A stretch of DNA of 64,000 nucleotides from Bacteroidaceae bacterium (lineage in GTDB: Bacteria; Bacteroidota; Bacteroidia; Bacteroidales; Bacteroidaceae), in NCBI GenBank assembly GCA_017633615.1, contig JAGBPB010000090.1, positions 1 through 64,000 on the forward strand, written 5' to 3'. The notes beneath the pieces were generated by a model that had not been told where the DNA came from, did no database searches, and worked only from the letters and a program-made list of their open reading frames with translations. Both the position numbers and the translations under genes were made by a program. This document shows positions 19,995 to 29,064 of this stretch, piece by piece (position 1 is the first letter of the stretch; each line of letters opens with the position of its first letter).

Positions 19995-20963
19995 ATGAAA
20001 AGATTTATTTTGGCACGGTCTTCAGCCATGATGAAGACAAAGAGAGAGTTATTGTTTGCAGTTACCATGTTTGCAGTTTCATTTCTGATGAATTCATGCA
20101 GTTCCCGCATTCATGAGATCCCTGATTATGATGATCCCGACAAGGTTCAGGTTAATATTAAAGTAAACTCCATTGAACAGATTCCTTTCAGCTCGCTTAA
20201 GACCAAGGCAAGCGTGCAGGATGTATGTACTAAACTGAGCTATGCTGTTTTCTCCGAGGTTGGTGAATCAGGTGTAAAAGAGGATTTTGCAGTTCAGAAT
20301 ATTGATGATCCGATGTTCGGAACGGTTTCTTTAAAACTGGGCGTAGGTAAGCATTACCTGGCGGTTGTTGGGCAAAACGGCGGCGACGGTAACCCTTCAT
20401 TCACAACCAATCCGGCAAATACAACCTATAACACTGCTTCAATAAGGTATTCTTCAGGAAACAAGAATACACCCAAGGTGCTGGATACATTCCATTACTG
20501 TGGCGAGATTAATGTAGAAAAAGGAGGGAACACTTATCAGATTAATCTTGACAGGTCTGTGGCCATGTTCAGATTGAAGTTGACAGACAACATCCCGGAG
20601 CAGGTGAGCAGGGTGGAGTTTGAATATTCAAACGGCAGTGCTACGCTTGACGTACTGAACGGATACGGATGTGTCAATACCAAACAGATTGAAGCTTTTG
20701 ATGTAGACCCGTCAACAAACTCCTTTGAGCTGTATACATTTCCGCAAAGGGGCAAGACCGTCATGAAGGTTAAGGTAAAAGCCTATGATGTGGATGGCAA
20801 TGTGTATTATGAACGCAGCTGGGATGATATTCCGATGACTGTGAACCGTGTATCGCAATATACGGGTGTCCTGTTCCCGGAAAGTGGTATTGAGTATGCT
20901 GATGCAGGATTAGCTATCAGTGTCAATGATAATTGGAGCGGTATTTACGAACAGACGTTCTGA
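19995..20963 (+). CDS. FimB/Mfa2-family fimbrial anchor-like lipoprotein
   Basis: A protein of about 322 residues. The start at 19995 (MKRFILARSSAMMKTK) follows a plausible leader; ATG codons at 20028 and 20031 would give a more compact signal peptide (MKTKRELLFAVTMFAVSFLM ending NSC), so the start is uncertain. Cys after LMNS is a likely lipidation site. The mature part is beta-rich, with the DFAVQN, YLAVVGQNGG and INLDRSVAMFRLKLTD segments typical of Mfa2/FimB anchors that tether and terminate type V fimbriae in Bacteroidales. No fimbrillin gene is adjacent. It ends 5 bp from a converging gene without a visible terminator. Confidence 0.75.
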   Translation: MKRFILARSSAMMKTKRELLFAVTMFAVSFLMNSCSSRIHEIPDYDDPDKVQVNIKVNSIEQIPFSSLKTKASVQDVCTKLSYAVFSEVGESGVKEDFAVQNIDDPMFGTVSLKLGVGKHYLAVVGQNGGDGNPSFTTNPANTTYNTASIRYSSGNKNTPKVLDTFHYCGEINVEKGGNTYQINLDRSVAMFRLKLTDNIPEQVSRVEFEYSNGSATLDVLNGYGCVNTKQIEAFDVDPSTNSFELYTFPQRGKTVMKVKVKAYDVDGNVYYERSWDDIPMTVNRVSQYTGVLFPESGIEYADAGLAISVNDNWSGIYEQTF

Positions 20964-20968
20964 CGCCG

Positions 20969-22168
20969 CTATCGGACGGTAATGTGAAGGCAGGTCTGCT
21001 GTTTCTCGTATTTTACGTAGCAGCGGGCCTGTTTTTGCATATCATAGGCCACCTGATAGAGTATCTGGCGCATCTTTTCGACAGATGCAGCTTTGCCGAC
21101 CAACGGAGTGCTGTAAGTAAAATATGATATGTCAAAGGTGGTGCCGTAGCAGTGGCATGAGTTCTCTGTGGAGTTTACGTTGGTTTTGCGCAACTGGCGG
21201 ACAGTCTCCTCAGTGCGGAGCACGCTTGTTACGGTAAAGCGGTGGTGGCGGTTGTAGCCCCTGTTGAACAATGAGTCCTGAAATGCCTTGCCCATATCTT
21301 CAAGCAGTTTGGCCGCTTTGGGCACAAGGTATGGCACGGAGTGGGTCAGTTTGTCGATATCGTAATAGGTGTTGGGCTCAATCTTGACAAGGCGGCGGTC
21401 TGTCTCAGCCTCTTTTTCCGTTATGGGAGTGTTGATGCCATTCTTACGTGCAGCCTCCAGTTGGGTTTCATTCAAGTCATTGAACAGGCGGTCATACTGG
21501 CGTACCGGTTCATAGTGATCGTGATTATGATTTATCTCACCCTCTGTCAGATACTGGTTTATGTCAATGCCTTTCTGTGAAAGAGAGCCTGAGAGTCTGT
21601 ATCCGCCTATGAAAAGGAGAATCACCAGGGCTATCGGAATGAGCATGAACAGCAGAAAAACTATGCTGTTTATGGATTGAAGCCTGAAAATGCGTTTAAT
21701 CAGATTTCCGTACCAACGTATGAATCCCGTCGTGCCGGCCACAATCAGGAAACCGGCTATCGGCATGATGGAGAGTGAGAACCTGTAGCCTATCAGCCCC
21801 GGGCCGCCGTTGCGGTAAAAACCGCATATCTTGAGCAGGAATATGAATACTATGCAGTAGAGTATGGCTGTAATCCATTTGAGGCCGGGCTTGGCCAGTC
21901 TGCGCCAGCCGTAAAACATTATAGCTCCTGTCATTAGGCACAGAACCCAGATGAGTGCCATGTATAGGCCTGATACGGGTACACCTTGAGGCAGGAACCA
22001 TCGGCCTATGGTGTCGGATATGATATATAGTACTATGGATAGGGTGATAAAACGGATAATCCGAATCTTTCTGTAGAGATTATCGCTTGTGCTCTGACGC
22101 TGTCCTGCGTTCTGCCGGATGGGTTCTTTTTCCATATCAGCATCAAAATTACTGCTTTTGAGCGACAT
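20969..22168 (-). CDS. DUF5715-like membrane protein with M15-type peptidase-like domain
   Basis: A 399-residue protein. Four or five transmembrane helices lie between residues 35 and 210, followed by a soluble domain. The C-terminal half has FTVTSVLRTEETVRQLRKTN, NSCHCYGTTFDISYF and a final CLHIT. This is the His-x(n)-Asp...His arrangement of D-Ala-D-Ala/VanY-type (M15) peptidases, as found in DUF5715 proteins. A role in peptidoglycan turnover is plausible but unproven. It is a single minus-strand gene, divergent from ilvE. Confidence 0.72.
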   Translation of the reverse strand: MSLKSSNFDADMEKEPIRQNAGQRQSTSDNLYRKIRIIRFITLSIVLYIISDTIGRWFLPQGVPVSGLYMALIWVLCLMTGAIMFYGWRRLAKPGLKWITAILYCIVFIFLLKICGFYRNGGPGLIGYRFSLSIMPIAGFLIVAGTTGFIRWYGNLIKRIFRLQSINSIVFLLFMLIPIALVILLFIGGYRLSGSLSQKGIDINQYLTEGEINHNHDHYEPVRQYDRLFNDLNETQLEAARKNGINTPITEKEAETDRRLVKIEPNTYYDIDKLTHSVPYLVPKAAKLLEDMGKAFQDSLFNRGYNRHHRFTVTSVLRTEETVRQLRKTNVNSTENSCHCYGTTFDISYFTYSTPLVGKAASVEKMRQILYQVAYDMQKQARCYVKYEKQQTCLHITVR

Positions 22169-22185
22169 AGTAGTATCATTTTTTG

Positions 22186-22193
22186 TAATTTCG
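22186..22193 (+). promoter_or_regulatory. -7 box for ilvE-trmB
   Basis: TAATTTCGC, a TTCG variant of the TAnnTTTG box, lies 24 bp before the ilvE start codon. Confidence 0.5.
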
Positions 22194-22216
22194 CGGACGA
22201 TTAAACTTATACTGTT

Positions 22217-23236
22217 ATGAAAGAACTTGACTGGGCCAATCTGTCATTCGGTTACATGAAGACCAACTGGAATCTCAGAATTTGGTATAAAGACGGAAAA
22301 TGGGGAGAGATTGAGGAGTCTGACTCCGAGTATGTACCTATGCATATTGCCGCCACCTGCCTGCACTATGGCCAGGAGGCTTTTGAGGGCCTGAAGGCTT
22401 TCCGTGGCAAGGATGGTAAGGTACGCGTCTTCCGTATGGAGGCCAATGCCGAGCGTATGCAGAGCACCTGCCGTGCTACCATGATGCCGGAGCTTCCTAC
22501 TGAGACCTTCTGCAAGATGGTAAAGCGCGTCATTGAGCTGAACAAGGAGTTCATCCCTCCTTATGAGAGCGGCGCTTCACTGTACATCCGTCCGCTGCTA
22601 ATCGGTACAGGTGCAGAGATTGGTGTAAAGCCAGCCAAGGAGTATATGTTCCTGATTTTCGTTATGCCGGTAGGTCCTTACTTCAAGGGCGGATTTGCGG
22701 CTAACGCTTATGCTCTGGTACGTTCTTATGACCGTTCAGCTCCATTAGGCATGGGTAAGTACAAGGTAGGCGGTAACTATGCAGCCAGCCTGTTTGCCCA
22801 CAATATTGCTCATGAGAAGGGTTATGGAAGTGAGTTCTATTTGGATGCCAAGGAGAAGAAGTATATCGATGAGTGCGGTGCCGCTAACTTTATCGGCATC
22901 AAGGGTAACAGCTATATCACTCCCAAGTCAGAGTCTATACTGCCTTCAATCACTAACAAGAGCCTGCAGCAGCTTGCCAAGGATAACGGCATGACTGTTG
23001 AGTGCCGTCCGGTTCCTCTGGAGGAACTGAATGAGATGAGTGAGGCCGGAGCTTGCGGAACTGCTGCCGTTATATCACCTATCTCACGTATCGATGACAT
23101 AGAACTTGGTAAGTCATACGTTATCGGTGACGGCAAGCCGGGCCCTGTACTGACAGGTCTTTATCATCAGCTGCGTGCCATCCAGTATGGTGACGCTCCC
23201 GATACTCACGGCTGGGTAACCGTACTTGACCTCTAA
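22217..23236 (+). CDS. ilvE: Branched-chain amino acid aminotransferase
   Basis: A 339-residue class IV PLP aminotransferase that makes Val, Ile and Leu from their keto acids with glutamate as donor. Key stretches are [48 protein letters not shown] (PLP lysine region) and [10 protein letters not shown]. The length is that of the long bacterial type. It lies 6 bp upstream of trmB. The leu operon at 59-64 kb makes one of its substrates. Confidence 0.96.
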   Translation: MKELDWANLSFGYMKTNWNLRIWYKDGKWGEIEESDSEYVPMHIAATCLHYGQEAFEGLKAFRGKDGKVRVFRMEANAERMQSTCRATMMPELPTETFCKMVKRVIELNKEFIPPYESGASLYIRPLLIGTGAEIGVKPAKEYMFLIFVMPVGPYFKGGFAANAYALVRSYDRSAPLGMGKYKVGGNYAASLFAHNIAHEKGYGSEFYLDAKEKKYIDECGAANFIGIKGNSYITPKSESILPSITNKSLQQLAKDNGMTVECRPVPLEELNEMSEAGACGTAAVISPISRIDDIELGKSYVIGDGKPGPVLTGLYHQLRAIQYGDAPDTHGWVTVLDL

Positions 23237-23241
23237 ACCTT

Positions 23242-24000
23242 ATGGGAAAGGGCAAACTGGCCAAGTTTGAGGATATGCGCGGGTTCCCGCACGTGTTCGA
23301 GCCGGTATGTTCATATAAGGAGGAGACCCATTTTGAAATGAGGGGCTGTTGGAACAGCTCCTTCTTTCATAATGACGGGCCTATTGTTCTGGAGCTGGGG
23401 TGCGGTCACGGTGAATATACCGTGGGGCTTGCCGGATTGTTTCCTGACAAGAACTTTATAGGTGTTGACATAAAAGGCGCCCGCATGTGGACCGGTGCCA
23501 AGCAGTCTCATGAAGCCGGGATGACGAACGTGGCGTTCCTACGCACTAACATCGAGCTGATAGACCGTTTTTTTGCTCCCGGAGAGGTAAGTGAGATTTG
23601 GCTCACGTTCCCTGATCCGCAGATGAAGAAGGCTACCAAGCGCCTTACATCTACCTTATTCATGGAGCGTTACCGCCATATCCTGAAACCTGACGGCAAG
23701 ATACATCTTAAGACTGACAGCAACTTTATGTACACATACACCTGCGCAATGGTGGACCACAACCGCCTGCCGGTGGAGTTCCGTACTGATGACTTATACG
23801 CCAGCGGTGATGCGGATCATATTCTATCCATCAAGACTCACTACGAGGCTCAGTGGTTGGAGCGGGGCAAAAGCATCAAGTATATCGTGTTCAATTTACC
23901 GGCTGAGGGAGTGTTATCAGAACCTGACGTTGAGATAGAGCTGGATGATTATCGCAGCTACGGGCGCACAAAGCGCAGCACTCTTCAAACAGGAAAATGA
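23242..24000 (+). CDS. trmB: tRNA (guanine-N7-)-methyltransferase
   Basis: A 252-residue Rossmann-fold SAM enzyme that methylates G46 in the tRNA variable loop. Motif I is [15 protein letters not shown], followed by [17 protein letters not shown] and the family signature [17 protein letters not shown]. It is co-transcribed with ilvE, with 5 bp between them. The stop is immediately followed by a small palindrome and T run that could end transcription. Confidence 0.95.
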   Translation: MGKGKLAKFEDMRGFPHVFEPVCSYKEETHFEMRGCWNSSFFHNDGPIVLELGCGHGEYTVGLAGLFPDKNFIGVDIKGARMWTGAKQSHEAGMTNVAFLRTNIELIDRFFAPGEVSEIWLTFPDPQMKKATKRLTSTLFMERYRHILKPDGKIHLKTDSNFMYTYTCAMVDHNRLPVEFRTDDLYASGDADHILSIKTHYEAQWLERGKSIKYIVFNLPAEGVLSEPDVEIELDDYRSYGRTKRSTLQTGK

Positions 24001-24002
24001 TA

Positions 24003-24034
24003 CAATTGGAGACAGACCCCAATTGCACTTTTTT
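24003..24034. repeat. Palindromic repeat, family A (CAATTGG...CCAATTG), terminator-like
   Basis: CAATTGG (24003-24009) and CCAATTG (24019-24025) flank a 9-nt loop, followed by CACTTTTTT. The sequence resembles the longer palindrome at 44413-44451. It starts 3 bp after the trmB stop and may serve as its terminator. Confidence 0.7.
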
Positions 24035-24095
24035 AGAATGAAAGCATTGTAAATCGAAGGCGGATTAGAATGATTTTCTTGTTTTTAGGTTTTTC

Positions 24096-24126
24096 TTGTT
24101 GACTGTTTCGGGTGGATGTAACTTTG
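24096..24126 (+). promoter_or_regulatory. cysK promoter
   Basis: TTG at 24096-24098 and TAACTTTGC at 24119-24127 are 20 bp apart, a good -33/-7 pair; leader of about 37 nt to the ATG at 24164. Confidence 0.65.
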
Positions 24127-24163
24127 CAGCGAAAACAGAAAACAAACACAAAACTTAAATATT

Positions 24164-25105
24164 ATGGCTATTTACAATTCCATTACTGAACTTATCGGTA
24201 AGACTCCGACAGTCAGCCTTAAGACATTCACGGCTAACCGTGGTATCAAATCAAACATTGTTGCCAAGGTTGAGTTTTTCAACCCGGGCGGATCTGTTAA
24301 GGACCGTATCGCTCTGGCAATGATTCTGGATGCAGAGAAGAAAGGAATCCTTAAGAAAGGAGGTACAATCATAGAGCCCACATCAGGCAATACGGGCGTA
24401 GGTCTTTCACTCGTTGGAGCGGTAAGAGGCTACAAGGTTATACTTACCATGCCTGAGACCATGAGCATTGAACGCCGCAAGCTGGCTGCTGCATACGGTA
24501 CAGAGATTGTTCTCACTCCGGGTGCAAACGGAATGAAGGGCGCCATTGCAAAGGCAGAGGAACTGCGTGATTCAATTCCCGGTGCAGTAATTCTGCAGCA
24601 GTTCAATAACCCCAGCAATCCTGAGATTCACGCCAAGACTACCGGTAAGGAGATTGTGGCCGATGCAAAGGAATCAGGTATTACAGTTGATGCTTTCATT
24701 GCAGGCGTAGGTACCGGCGGTACTGTTAGCGGTTCTGCTATTGCAATAAAGGAGGCTTTCCCGAACGCTCGCATTATTGCAGTGGAGCCCGAGTCGTCGG
24801 CCGTTCTTAGCGGTAACCCCAGTGGTCCGCACAAGATTCAGGGAATAGGTGCAGGTTTTGTTCCTAACAACTTCAACCGCGAAATAGTTGATGAGATTCT
24901 GCCGGTAAGCAATGATAACGCCTTTGAGACCGCACGTGCTCTGGCAAAGGAGGAGGGTCTGCTGGTAGGTATTTCAAGTGGTGCCGCCGCTTACGCTGCC
25001 AGCGTGGTTGCTTCACGTCCCGAGTTTGCAGGTAAGAACGTGTTTGTTCTGCTGCCCGACACAGGCGAACGGTATTTATCAACGGCGTTATTTAGCGCTG
25101 AGTAA
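24164..25105 (+). CDS. cysK: Cysteine synthase A (O-acetylserine sulfhydrylase)
   Basis: A 313-residue PLP enzyme joining sulfide to O-acetylserine. PLP lysine is in the FFNPGGSVKDR segment, and the substrate loop PTSGNTGVGLS, glycine-rich GVGTGGTVSG and GISSGAAAYAA complete the fold-type II signature. It has its own promoter and a terminator, so it is monocistronic. Confidence 0.96.
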   Translation: MAIYNSITELIGKTPTVSLKTFTANRGIKSNIVAKVEFFNPGGSVKDRIALAMILDAEKKGILKKGGTIIEPTSGNTGVGLSLVGAVRGYKVILTMPETMSIERRKLAAAYGTEIVLTPGANGMKGAIAKAEELRDSIPGAVILQQFNNPSNPEIHAKTTGKEIVADAKESGITVDAFIAGVGTGGTVSGSAIAIKEAFPNARIIAVEPESSAVLSGNPSGPHKIQGIGAGFVPNNFNREIVDEILPVSNDNAFETARALAKEEGLLVGISSGAAAYAASVVASRPEFAGKNVFVLLPDTGERYLSTALFSAE

Positions 25106-25109
25106 AAGA

Positions 25110-25138
25110 AAAGGCCGGATGTTGATTCCGGCCTTTCT
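25110..25138. terminator. Terminator between cysK and mrp
   Basis: A 10-bp stem, AAAGGCCGGA (25110-25119) with TCCGGCCTTT (25127-25136), and a 7-nt loop. A-rich and T-rich flanks make it usable from both sides. It touches the stop codon of the converging gene. Confidence 0.88.
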
Positions 25139-26238
25139 TATTTACTGGTTGATACCGCTTTGGTGGGCGGTTGCTGATGATTGCGTGCATCGGTAGCGAT
25201 TGCTACGGATTGCGCCAGTTCACGGAAGGCCAGACCGGTTATGGTGTCGGGGTTGAGCGCAACGGGGGTTCCGTTATCACCGCCTTCGCAGATACTCTGG
25301 ACGATAGGAATCTGTCCCAGTAAGGGTACGTTCAGTTCTTCAGCCAGACGTTTGCAGCCCTCCTTTCCAAACAGATAGTACTTGTTCTGCGGGAGCTCAG
25401 CGGGTGTGAACCAGGCCATGTTTTCTACAAGGCCCAGAACGGGTACGTTCACCTTCTCATTGCGGAACATATCTATTCCCTTGCGGGCATCGGCCAGAGC
25501 AACCTCCTGCGGGGTACTTACCACTACTGCACCGGTTATGCCAAGTGTCTGTACCAAAGTAAGGTGGATATCGCTTGTGCCGGGAGGCATATCTATGATG
25601 AAGTAGTCCAGTTCACCCCAATCAGCATCAGCAATTAATTGTTTCAGGGCATTGCTGGCCATTGCACCGCGCCACAGGACAGCCTGCTCGGGATCAACAA
25701 AGTAACCTATTGAGAGCAGTTTGATTCCGTACTGCTCTACGGGAACAATCAGGTCACGGCCATCCTTGTTCTCGGCGTAGGGGCGTGCTCCCTCGGTGTT
25801 GAACATCTTGGGCATGGAAGGACCGAATATATCGGCATCAAGCAAGCCTACCTTGTAGCCTATTCCGGCAAGTGCTACTGCCAGGTTTGCAGCAACGGTT
25901 GATTTGCCTACACCGCCCTTGCCTGATGCTACGGCTATGATGTTCTTGACATCTGGCAACAGTTCCGGTCCTTCGGGACGCGGAGCCTGACGGGTCTTGA
26001 CGTTCACAATGACAGTAGTGTCCTGACCAGTCTTGAGCTTTACGGCAGTCTCGGCAGACTTTACTATTGACTTAATGAACGGATCGGTTGGTTTCTCAAA
26101 TATCAGTGAGAACGATACGCTGTTACCGTCTATGCGGATATCGTCCTCCAGCATCTCCATTGAGATGATGTCCTTGCCGGTACCCGGATATCGGACTGTC
26201 TGCAAGGCCTCTTTTATTAAATTGGGATATATTGCCAT
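25138..26238 (-). CDS. apbC: Mrp/ApbC-family iron-sulfur cluster carrier ATPase
   Basis: A 366-residue P-loop ATPase that transfers Fe-S clusters to target proteins. The N-terminal 90 residues form the MIP18/DUF59-like domain. The deviant Walker A ASGKGGVGKST, DADIFGPSMPKM, DYFIIDMPPGTSD and GLVENMAWF follow. The usual CxxC near the C-terminus is not present; a single Cys appears in GKEGCKRLAEEL. Monocistronic, with a -7 box just upstream. Confidence 0.94.
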   Translation of the reverse strand: MAIYPNLIKEALQTVRYPGTGKDIISMEMLEDDIRIDGNSVSFSLIFEKPTDPFIKSIVKSAETAVKLKTGQDTTVIVNVKTRQAPRPEGPELLPDVKNIIAVASGKGGVGKSTVAANLAVALAGIGYKVGLLDADIFGPSMPKMFNTEGARPYAENKDGRDLIVPVEQYGIKLLSIGYFVDPEQAVLWRGAMASNALKQLIADADWGELDYFIIDMPPGTSDIHLTLVQTLGITGAVVVSTPQEVALADARKGIDMFRNEKVNVPVLGLVENMAWFTPAELPQNKYYLFGKEGCKRLAEELNVPLLGQIPIVQSICEGGDNGTPVALNPDTITGLAFRELAQSVAIATDARNHQQPPTKAVSTSK

Positions 26239-26246
26239 AGTGGCTG

Positions 26247-26254
26247 CAAAGTTA
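26247..26254 (-). promoter_or_regulatory. -7 box for mrp/apbC
   Basis: TAACTTTGC on the minus strand, 8 bp upstream of the start codon, giving a nearly leaderless transcript. Confidence 0.55.
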
Positions 26255-26278
26255 CATCATCCTCTTTATTGTAGCAAT

Positions 26279-26308
26279 AGCACAAAAGGGATACGACCCT
26301 ATTGTGCT
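26279..26308. repeat. Palindromic repeat, family B (AGCACAAAAGGG...CCCTATTGTGCT)
   Basis: Arms 26279-26290 and 26297-26308 pair at 11 of 12 positions around ATACGA. The sequence is related to the elements at 32931-32956 and 56922-56950. Here it lies between divergent genes rather than after a stop codon. Confidence 0.7.
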
Positions 26309-26310
26309 GT

Positions 26311-26341
26311 TTTCACCACATTGGTTGCTAGTTTCACCACA
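26311..26341. promoter_or_regulatory. Pair of direct repeats, candidate operator
   Basis: TTTCACCACA occurs at 26311-26320 and again at 26332-26341. The 21-bp period equals two helical turns, about 40-70 bp upstream of the SDR promoter -7 box. This spacing suits a dimeric regulator, but none is identified. Confidence 0.4.
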
Positions 26342-26379
26342 ATTATCTATTTGTGCATTCCCGCATACGTGAGTGAGAG

Positions 26380-26387
26380 TAATTTTG
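26380..26387 (+). promoter_or_regulatory. -7 box for the SDR-ALDH pair
   Basis: TAATTTTGC matches TAnnTTTG, 30 bp upstream of the SDR start codon. Confidence 0.55.
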
Positions 26388-26416
26388 CGGTCGATTATTG
26401 AAATGACGAACGCGAA

Positions 26417-27265
26417 ATGAAATTCAACAACGCGAATGTGCTCATTACCGGCGGAGCATCCGGTATTGGCAGAATCATGGGCCGTATGGCTCTTGAGAAA
26501 GGTGCTGCAAAACTTATAATCTGGGATATCAACGCCCAGAACATTGAACTCGTCAAGAGTGAGTTGGCTGCAAAAGGCTCAGTTTGCGGCTACAGGGTGG
26601 ATGTATCGGACAAGGCCTCAATCCAGGAGGCCTACTCCGCCACCGTAAAGGAGTGCGGACAGGTGGATATACTGATTCAGTGCGCCGGCATAGTAACCAG
26701 TAACGCCACTTTCGATAAGCTTACAACCCCTGACATTGAGCGCACGATGGCCATCAACGCCGTTGCTCCCATGAATGTGGCACACGTTATGCTACCCGAT
26801 ATGATAAAGCGTGACAAGGGCCATATCTGCAACATTGCATCAGCCGCCGGCATGCTCTCCATGCCTAAGATGAGCGTCTATGCCGCCAGCAAATGGAGCG
26901 TGATAGGCTGGTCTGATTCCGTTCGTATTGAACTCCATGACATGAAGTCAAAGGTACACTTTACAACTGTTGCACCTTACTTCATCAATACCGGTATGTT
27001 TGACGGCGTTTCATCGCCCATTTTCCCCATACTTGACCCGGAAAGGACTGCACGCAAGATCGTACGCTCAATTGAGAGAAACAAAAACTTCCGCGGCATA
27101 CCGTTCGGCTTCCATTTCATCAGATTCCAGGAGGCTATCCTGCCTTCATGGTTGTTTGATTTCGTTTTTGGCACTATCTTTGGAATCTATCACACAATGG
27201 ATCACTTTACCGGACGTAAAAAAGAGGAAAAATGTCTGTCACAAACACATCGCAAGAGTGCATAA
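26417..27265 (+). CDS. Short-chain dehydrogenase/reductase, RDH/17-beta-HSD11-like
   Basis: A 282-residue NAD(P)-dependent SDR. Cofactor motif ITGGASGIGR lies at residues 10-19, and QCAG is the NNAG equivalent. The catalytic site is Ser in ASAAG with YAASK. The C-terminal hydrophobic stretch (LPSWLFDFVFGTIFGIYH) may associate with membrane, as in eukaryotic retinol/fatty-alcohol dehydrogenases. Its 3' end overlaps the ALDH gene by 34 bp, so the two probably act in sequence, oxidising an alcohol to an aldehyde and then an acid. The substrate is inferred, not shown. Confidence 0.87.
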   Translation: MKFNNANVLITGGASGIGRIMGRMALEKGAAKLIIWDINAQNIELVKSELAAKGSVCGYRVDVSDKASIQEAYSATVKECGQVDILIQCAGIVTSNATFDKLTTPDIERTMAINAVAPMNVAHVMLPDMIKRDKGHICNIASAAGMLSMPKMSVYAASKWSVIGWSDSVRIELHDMKSKVHFTTVAPYFINTGMFDGVSSPIFPILDPERTARKIVRSIERNKNFRGIPFGFHFIRFQEAILPSWLFDFVFGTIFGIYHTMDHFTGRKKEEKCLSQTHRKSA

Positions 27266-28629
27266 ACACAATCCTTGCATCACAAAAACAGTATTTCAAT
27301 ACAGGAGCCACGCTGAGCGTTGATTTCCGCAAGGAGCAGCTGCACAAGCTGGCACAAGCATTGGAACAGTTTGAGAAACCGCTGGCCGATGCCCTTTGGA
27401 CAGACCTGCACAAGTCCTTTCAGGAGGCTTATCTCACTGAAATAGGCCTTGTCAAGGCTGAAATCCGTGAGCATCTTAAAGGATTGGGCCGATGGGTACG
27501 CTGCAAACGCGTCCACACACCCCTTACGCTCTTCCCGTCAAGTTCATTCGTAGTAAAGGAGCCTCTGGGATGTGCCCTGATTGTATCGCCCTGGAACTAC
27601 CCTGTACAGTTGCTGCTCAACCCGCTGGTGGGAGCAATCTCTGCAGGATGCACAGCCGTACTCAAACCCTCACCCTACGTACCCAATGTATCTACAGTTC
27701 TTGAACAGATGATAAAGTCTGTTTTCAATGAGAAATATGTGGCTGTGGTACAGGGTAACCGTGAGGTGAACAAGATACTTTTCAGCAGCCGCTTTGACAT
27801 GATTTTCTTTACCGGCAGTCCCGCACTGGGCCGCAAGGTAATGGTCGCAGCGGCAGAGAACCTTACTCCCGTTGTTCTGGAACTGGGAGGCAAGAGTCCT
27901 TGCATAATTGACAGCACCGCAAACATCAAGCTGGCTGCCCGCCGCGTTGCATGGGGTAAAACTCTCAACGCAGGTCAGACCTGCATTGCCCCTGACTATA
28001 TCCTTATCCATGAAGATGTAAAGGAGGCATTTATCAAGGAATTCGCCGCACAGATGGAGTATCTGCACGGCAAGGACATAAAGGAGTCCGGCCATTTTGT
28101 ACGTCTGGTAACTGACAAGGCTTTTGAACGCGTAACCGGCTATCTCAAGGACGGCAATATCGTATATGGAGGCCGTACAGATAGCAAGGAACGCTTCATA
28201 GAGCCCACCCTGCTTGACAATGTCAAGCCCGATGCTCCCGTTATGACTGACGAGATTTTCGGTCCGATTTTCCCAATGATAACTATTTATAAAAAGGACG
28301 GGCAGTTCAAGGATCAGGTAACTGCCTTTATCAAACAACGTGAAAAACCACTGGCATTCTATTACTTTGGCTGTGCTGCAGATGGCTGGGATCTGATACG
28401 CCACACCTCTTCAGGCGGCGGCTGCATCAATGACACCATCATGCACATAGCCAATGGGAATGTCCCGTTTGGTGGCGTAGGCAACTCCGGAATGGGCCAC
28501 TACCACGGCAAACTGAGCTTTGACGCTTTTACCCATGAGCGTTCCATCGTTAAAGCCCCCACATGGATAGACCTGCCCTTCCGCTACATGCCCTACAAGT
28601 TCTTCGCTCTAATCAAGCGAATGATGTAG
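27232..28629 (+). CDS. Aldehyde dehydrogenase, class 3-like
   Basis: A 465-residue NAD(P)-dependent ALDH. Motifs are SPWNYPVQLLLNPLVGAI, FFTGSPALGRKVM, ELGGKSPCI (catalytic Glu) and NAGQTCIAPDY (nucleophile Cys). The compact N-terminus and the basic, hydrophobic C-terminal tail (FRYMPYKFFALIKRMM) are like the class 3/fatty-aldehyde group. The start at 27232 lies inside the SDR gene behind an AGAGG ribosome site. The last 21 bp overlap, in antisense, the phosphatase gene. Confidence 0.92.
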   Translation: MSVTNTSQECINTILASQKQYFNTGATLSVDFRKEQLHKLAQALEQFEKPLADALWTDLHKSFQEAYLTEIGLVKAEIREHLKGLGRWVRCKRVHTPLTLFPSSSFVVKEPLGCALIVSPWNYPVQLLLNPLVGAISAGCTAVLKPSPYVPNVSTVLEQMIKSVFNEKYVAVVQGNREVNKILFSSRFDMIFFTGSPALGRKVMVAAAENLTPVVLELGGKSPCIIDSTANIKLAARRVAWGKTLNAGQTCIAPDYILIHEDVKEAFIKEFAAQMEYLHGKDIKESGHFVRLVTDKAFERVTGYLKDGNIVYGGRTDSKERFIEPTLLDNVKPDAPVMTDEIFGPIFPMITIYKKDGQFKDQVTAFIKQREKPLAFYYFGCAADGWDLIRHTSSGGGCINDTIMHIANGNVPFGGVGNSGMGHYHGKLSFDAFTHERSIVKAPTWIDLPFRYMPYKFFALIKRMM

Positions 28630-29064
28630 CAGCATCTGGGATGCTTCCATGATATCCCTGTAAGTGGTCTCAAAATCACCAGTATACCAGGGATCTGCTA
28701 CGTCACGGTCGTGGCCGGTGTATGACATCATCAGCTTTATCTTATTTTGCGGGTCATCTGGTATTATCCATTTGAGCCAACGCAGGTTCATGCGGTCCAT
28801 ATAGATGATAAGGTCAAAGCGGTCATAATCGGCACGCGTTATCTGGCGAGCAGTCTTGTTCTTGTCAAAAGGTATGCCGTGCGCATTCAGGCAGCGTTTT
28901 GCGGGAGGATATATGGAGTTACCTATCTCCTCAGTTGATGTGGCGGCAGATTCTATGTAGAACTGGTCTTCAAGGCTGTTTTTCCTCACAAGATCCTTGA
29001 AGATGAACTCTGCCATCGGGGATCTGCAGATATTGCCGTGACAAATGAAAAGTATTCTGATCAT
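28609..29064 (-). CDS. Low-molecular-weight protein-tyrosine phosphatase
   Basis: A 151-residue phosphatase with the active-site loop CHGNICRS at residues 9-16 (CX5R-S) and the general acid in DPWYTGDFETTY. Such enzymes often act on tyrosine kinases controlling capsule export, although no such kinase is nearby. It is the second gene of an operon: its ATG overlaps the stop of the flavoprotein gene as ATGA. Confidence 0.95.
   Translation of the reverse strand: MIRILFICHGNICRSPMAEFIFKDLVRKNSLEDQFYIESAATSTEEIGNSIYPPAKRCLNAHGIPFDKNKTARQITRADYDRFDLIIYMDRMNLRWLKWIIPDDPQNKIKLMMSYTGHDRDVADPWYTGDFETTYRDIMEASQMLLHHSLD

Noticed and set aside
27670..28404. 244-codon open frame on the minus strand
   Set aside because: It lies wholly inside the aldehyde dehydrogenase gene in antisense and has no recognisable domain or start context.
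28609..28629. Antisense overlap of the ALDH and phosphatase gene ends as a regulatory device
   Set aside because: A 21-bp tail overlap of convergent genes is common and nothing else suggests regulation.
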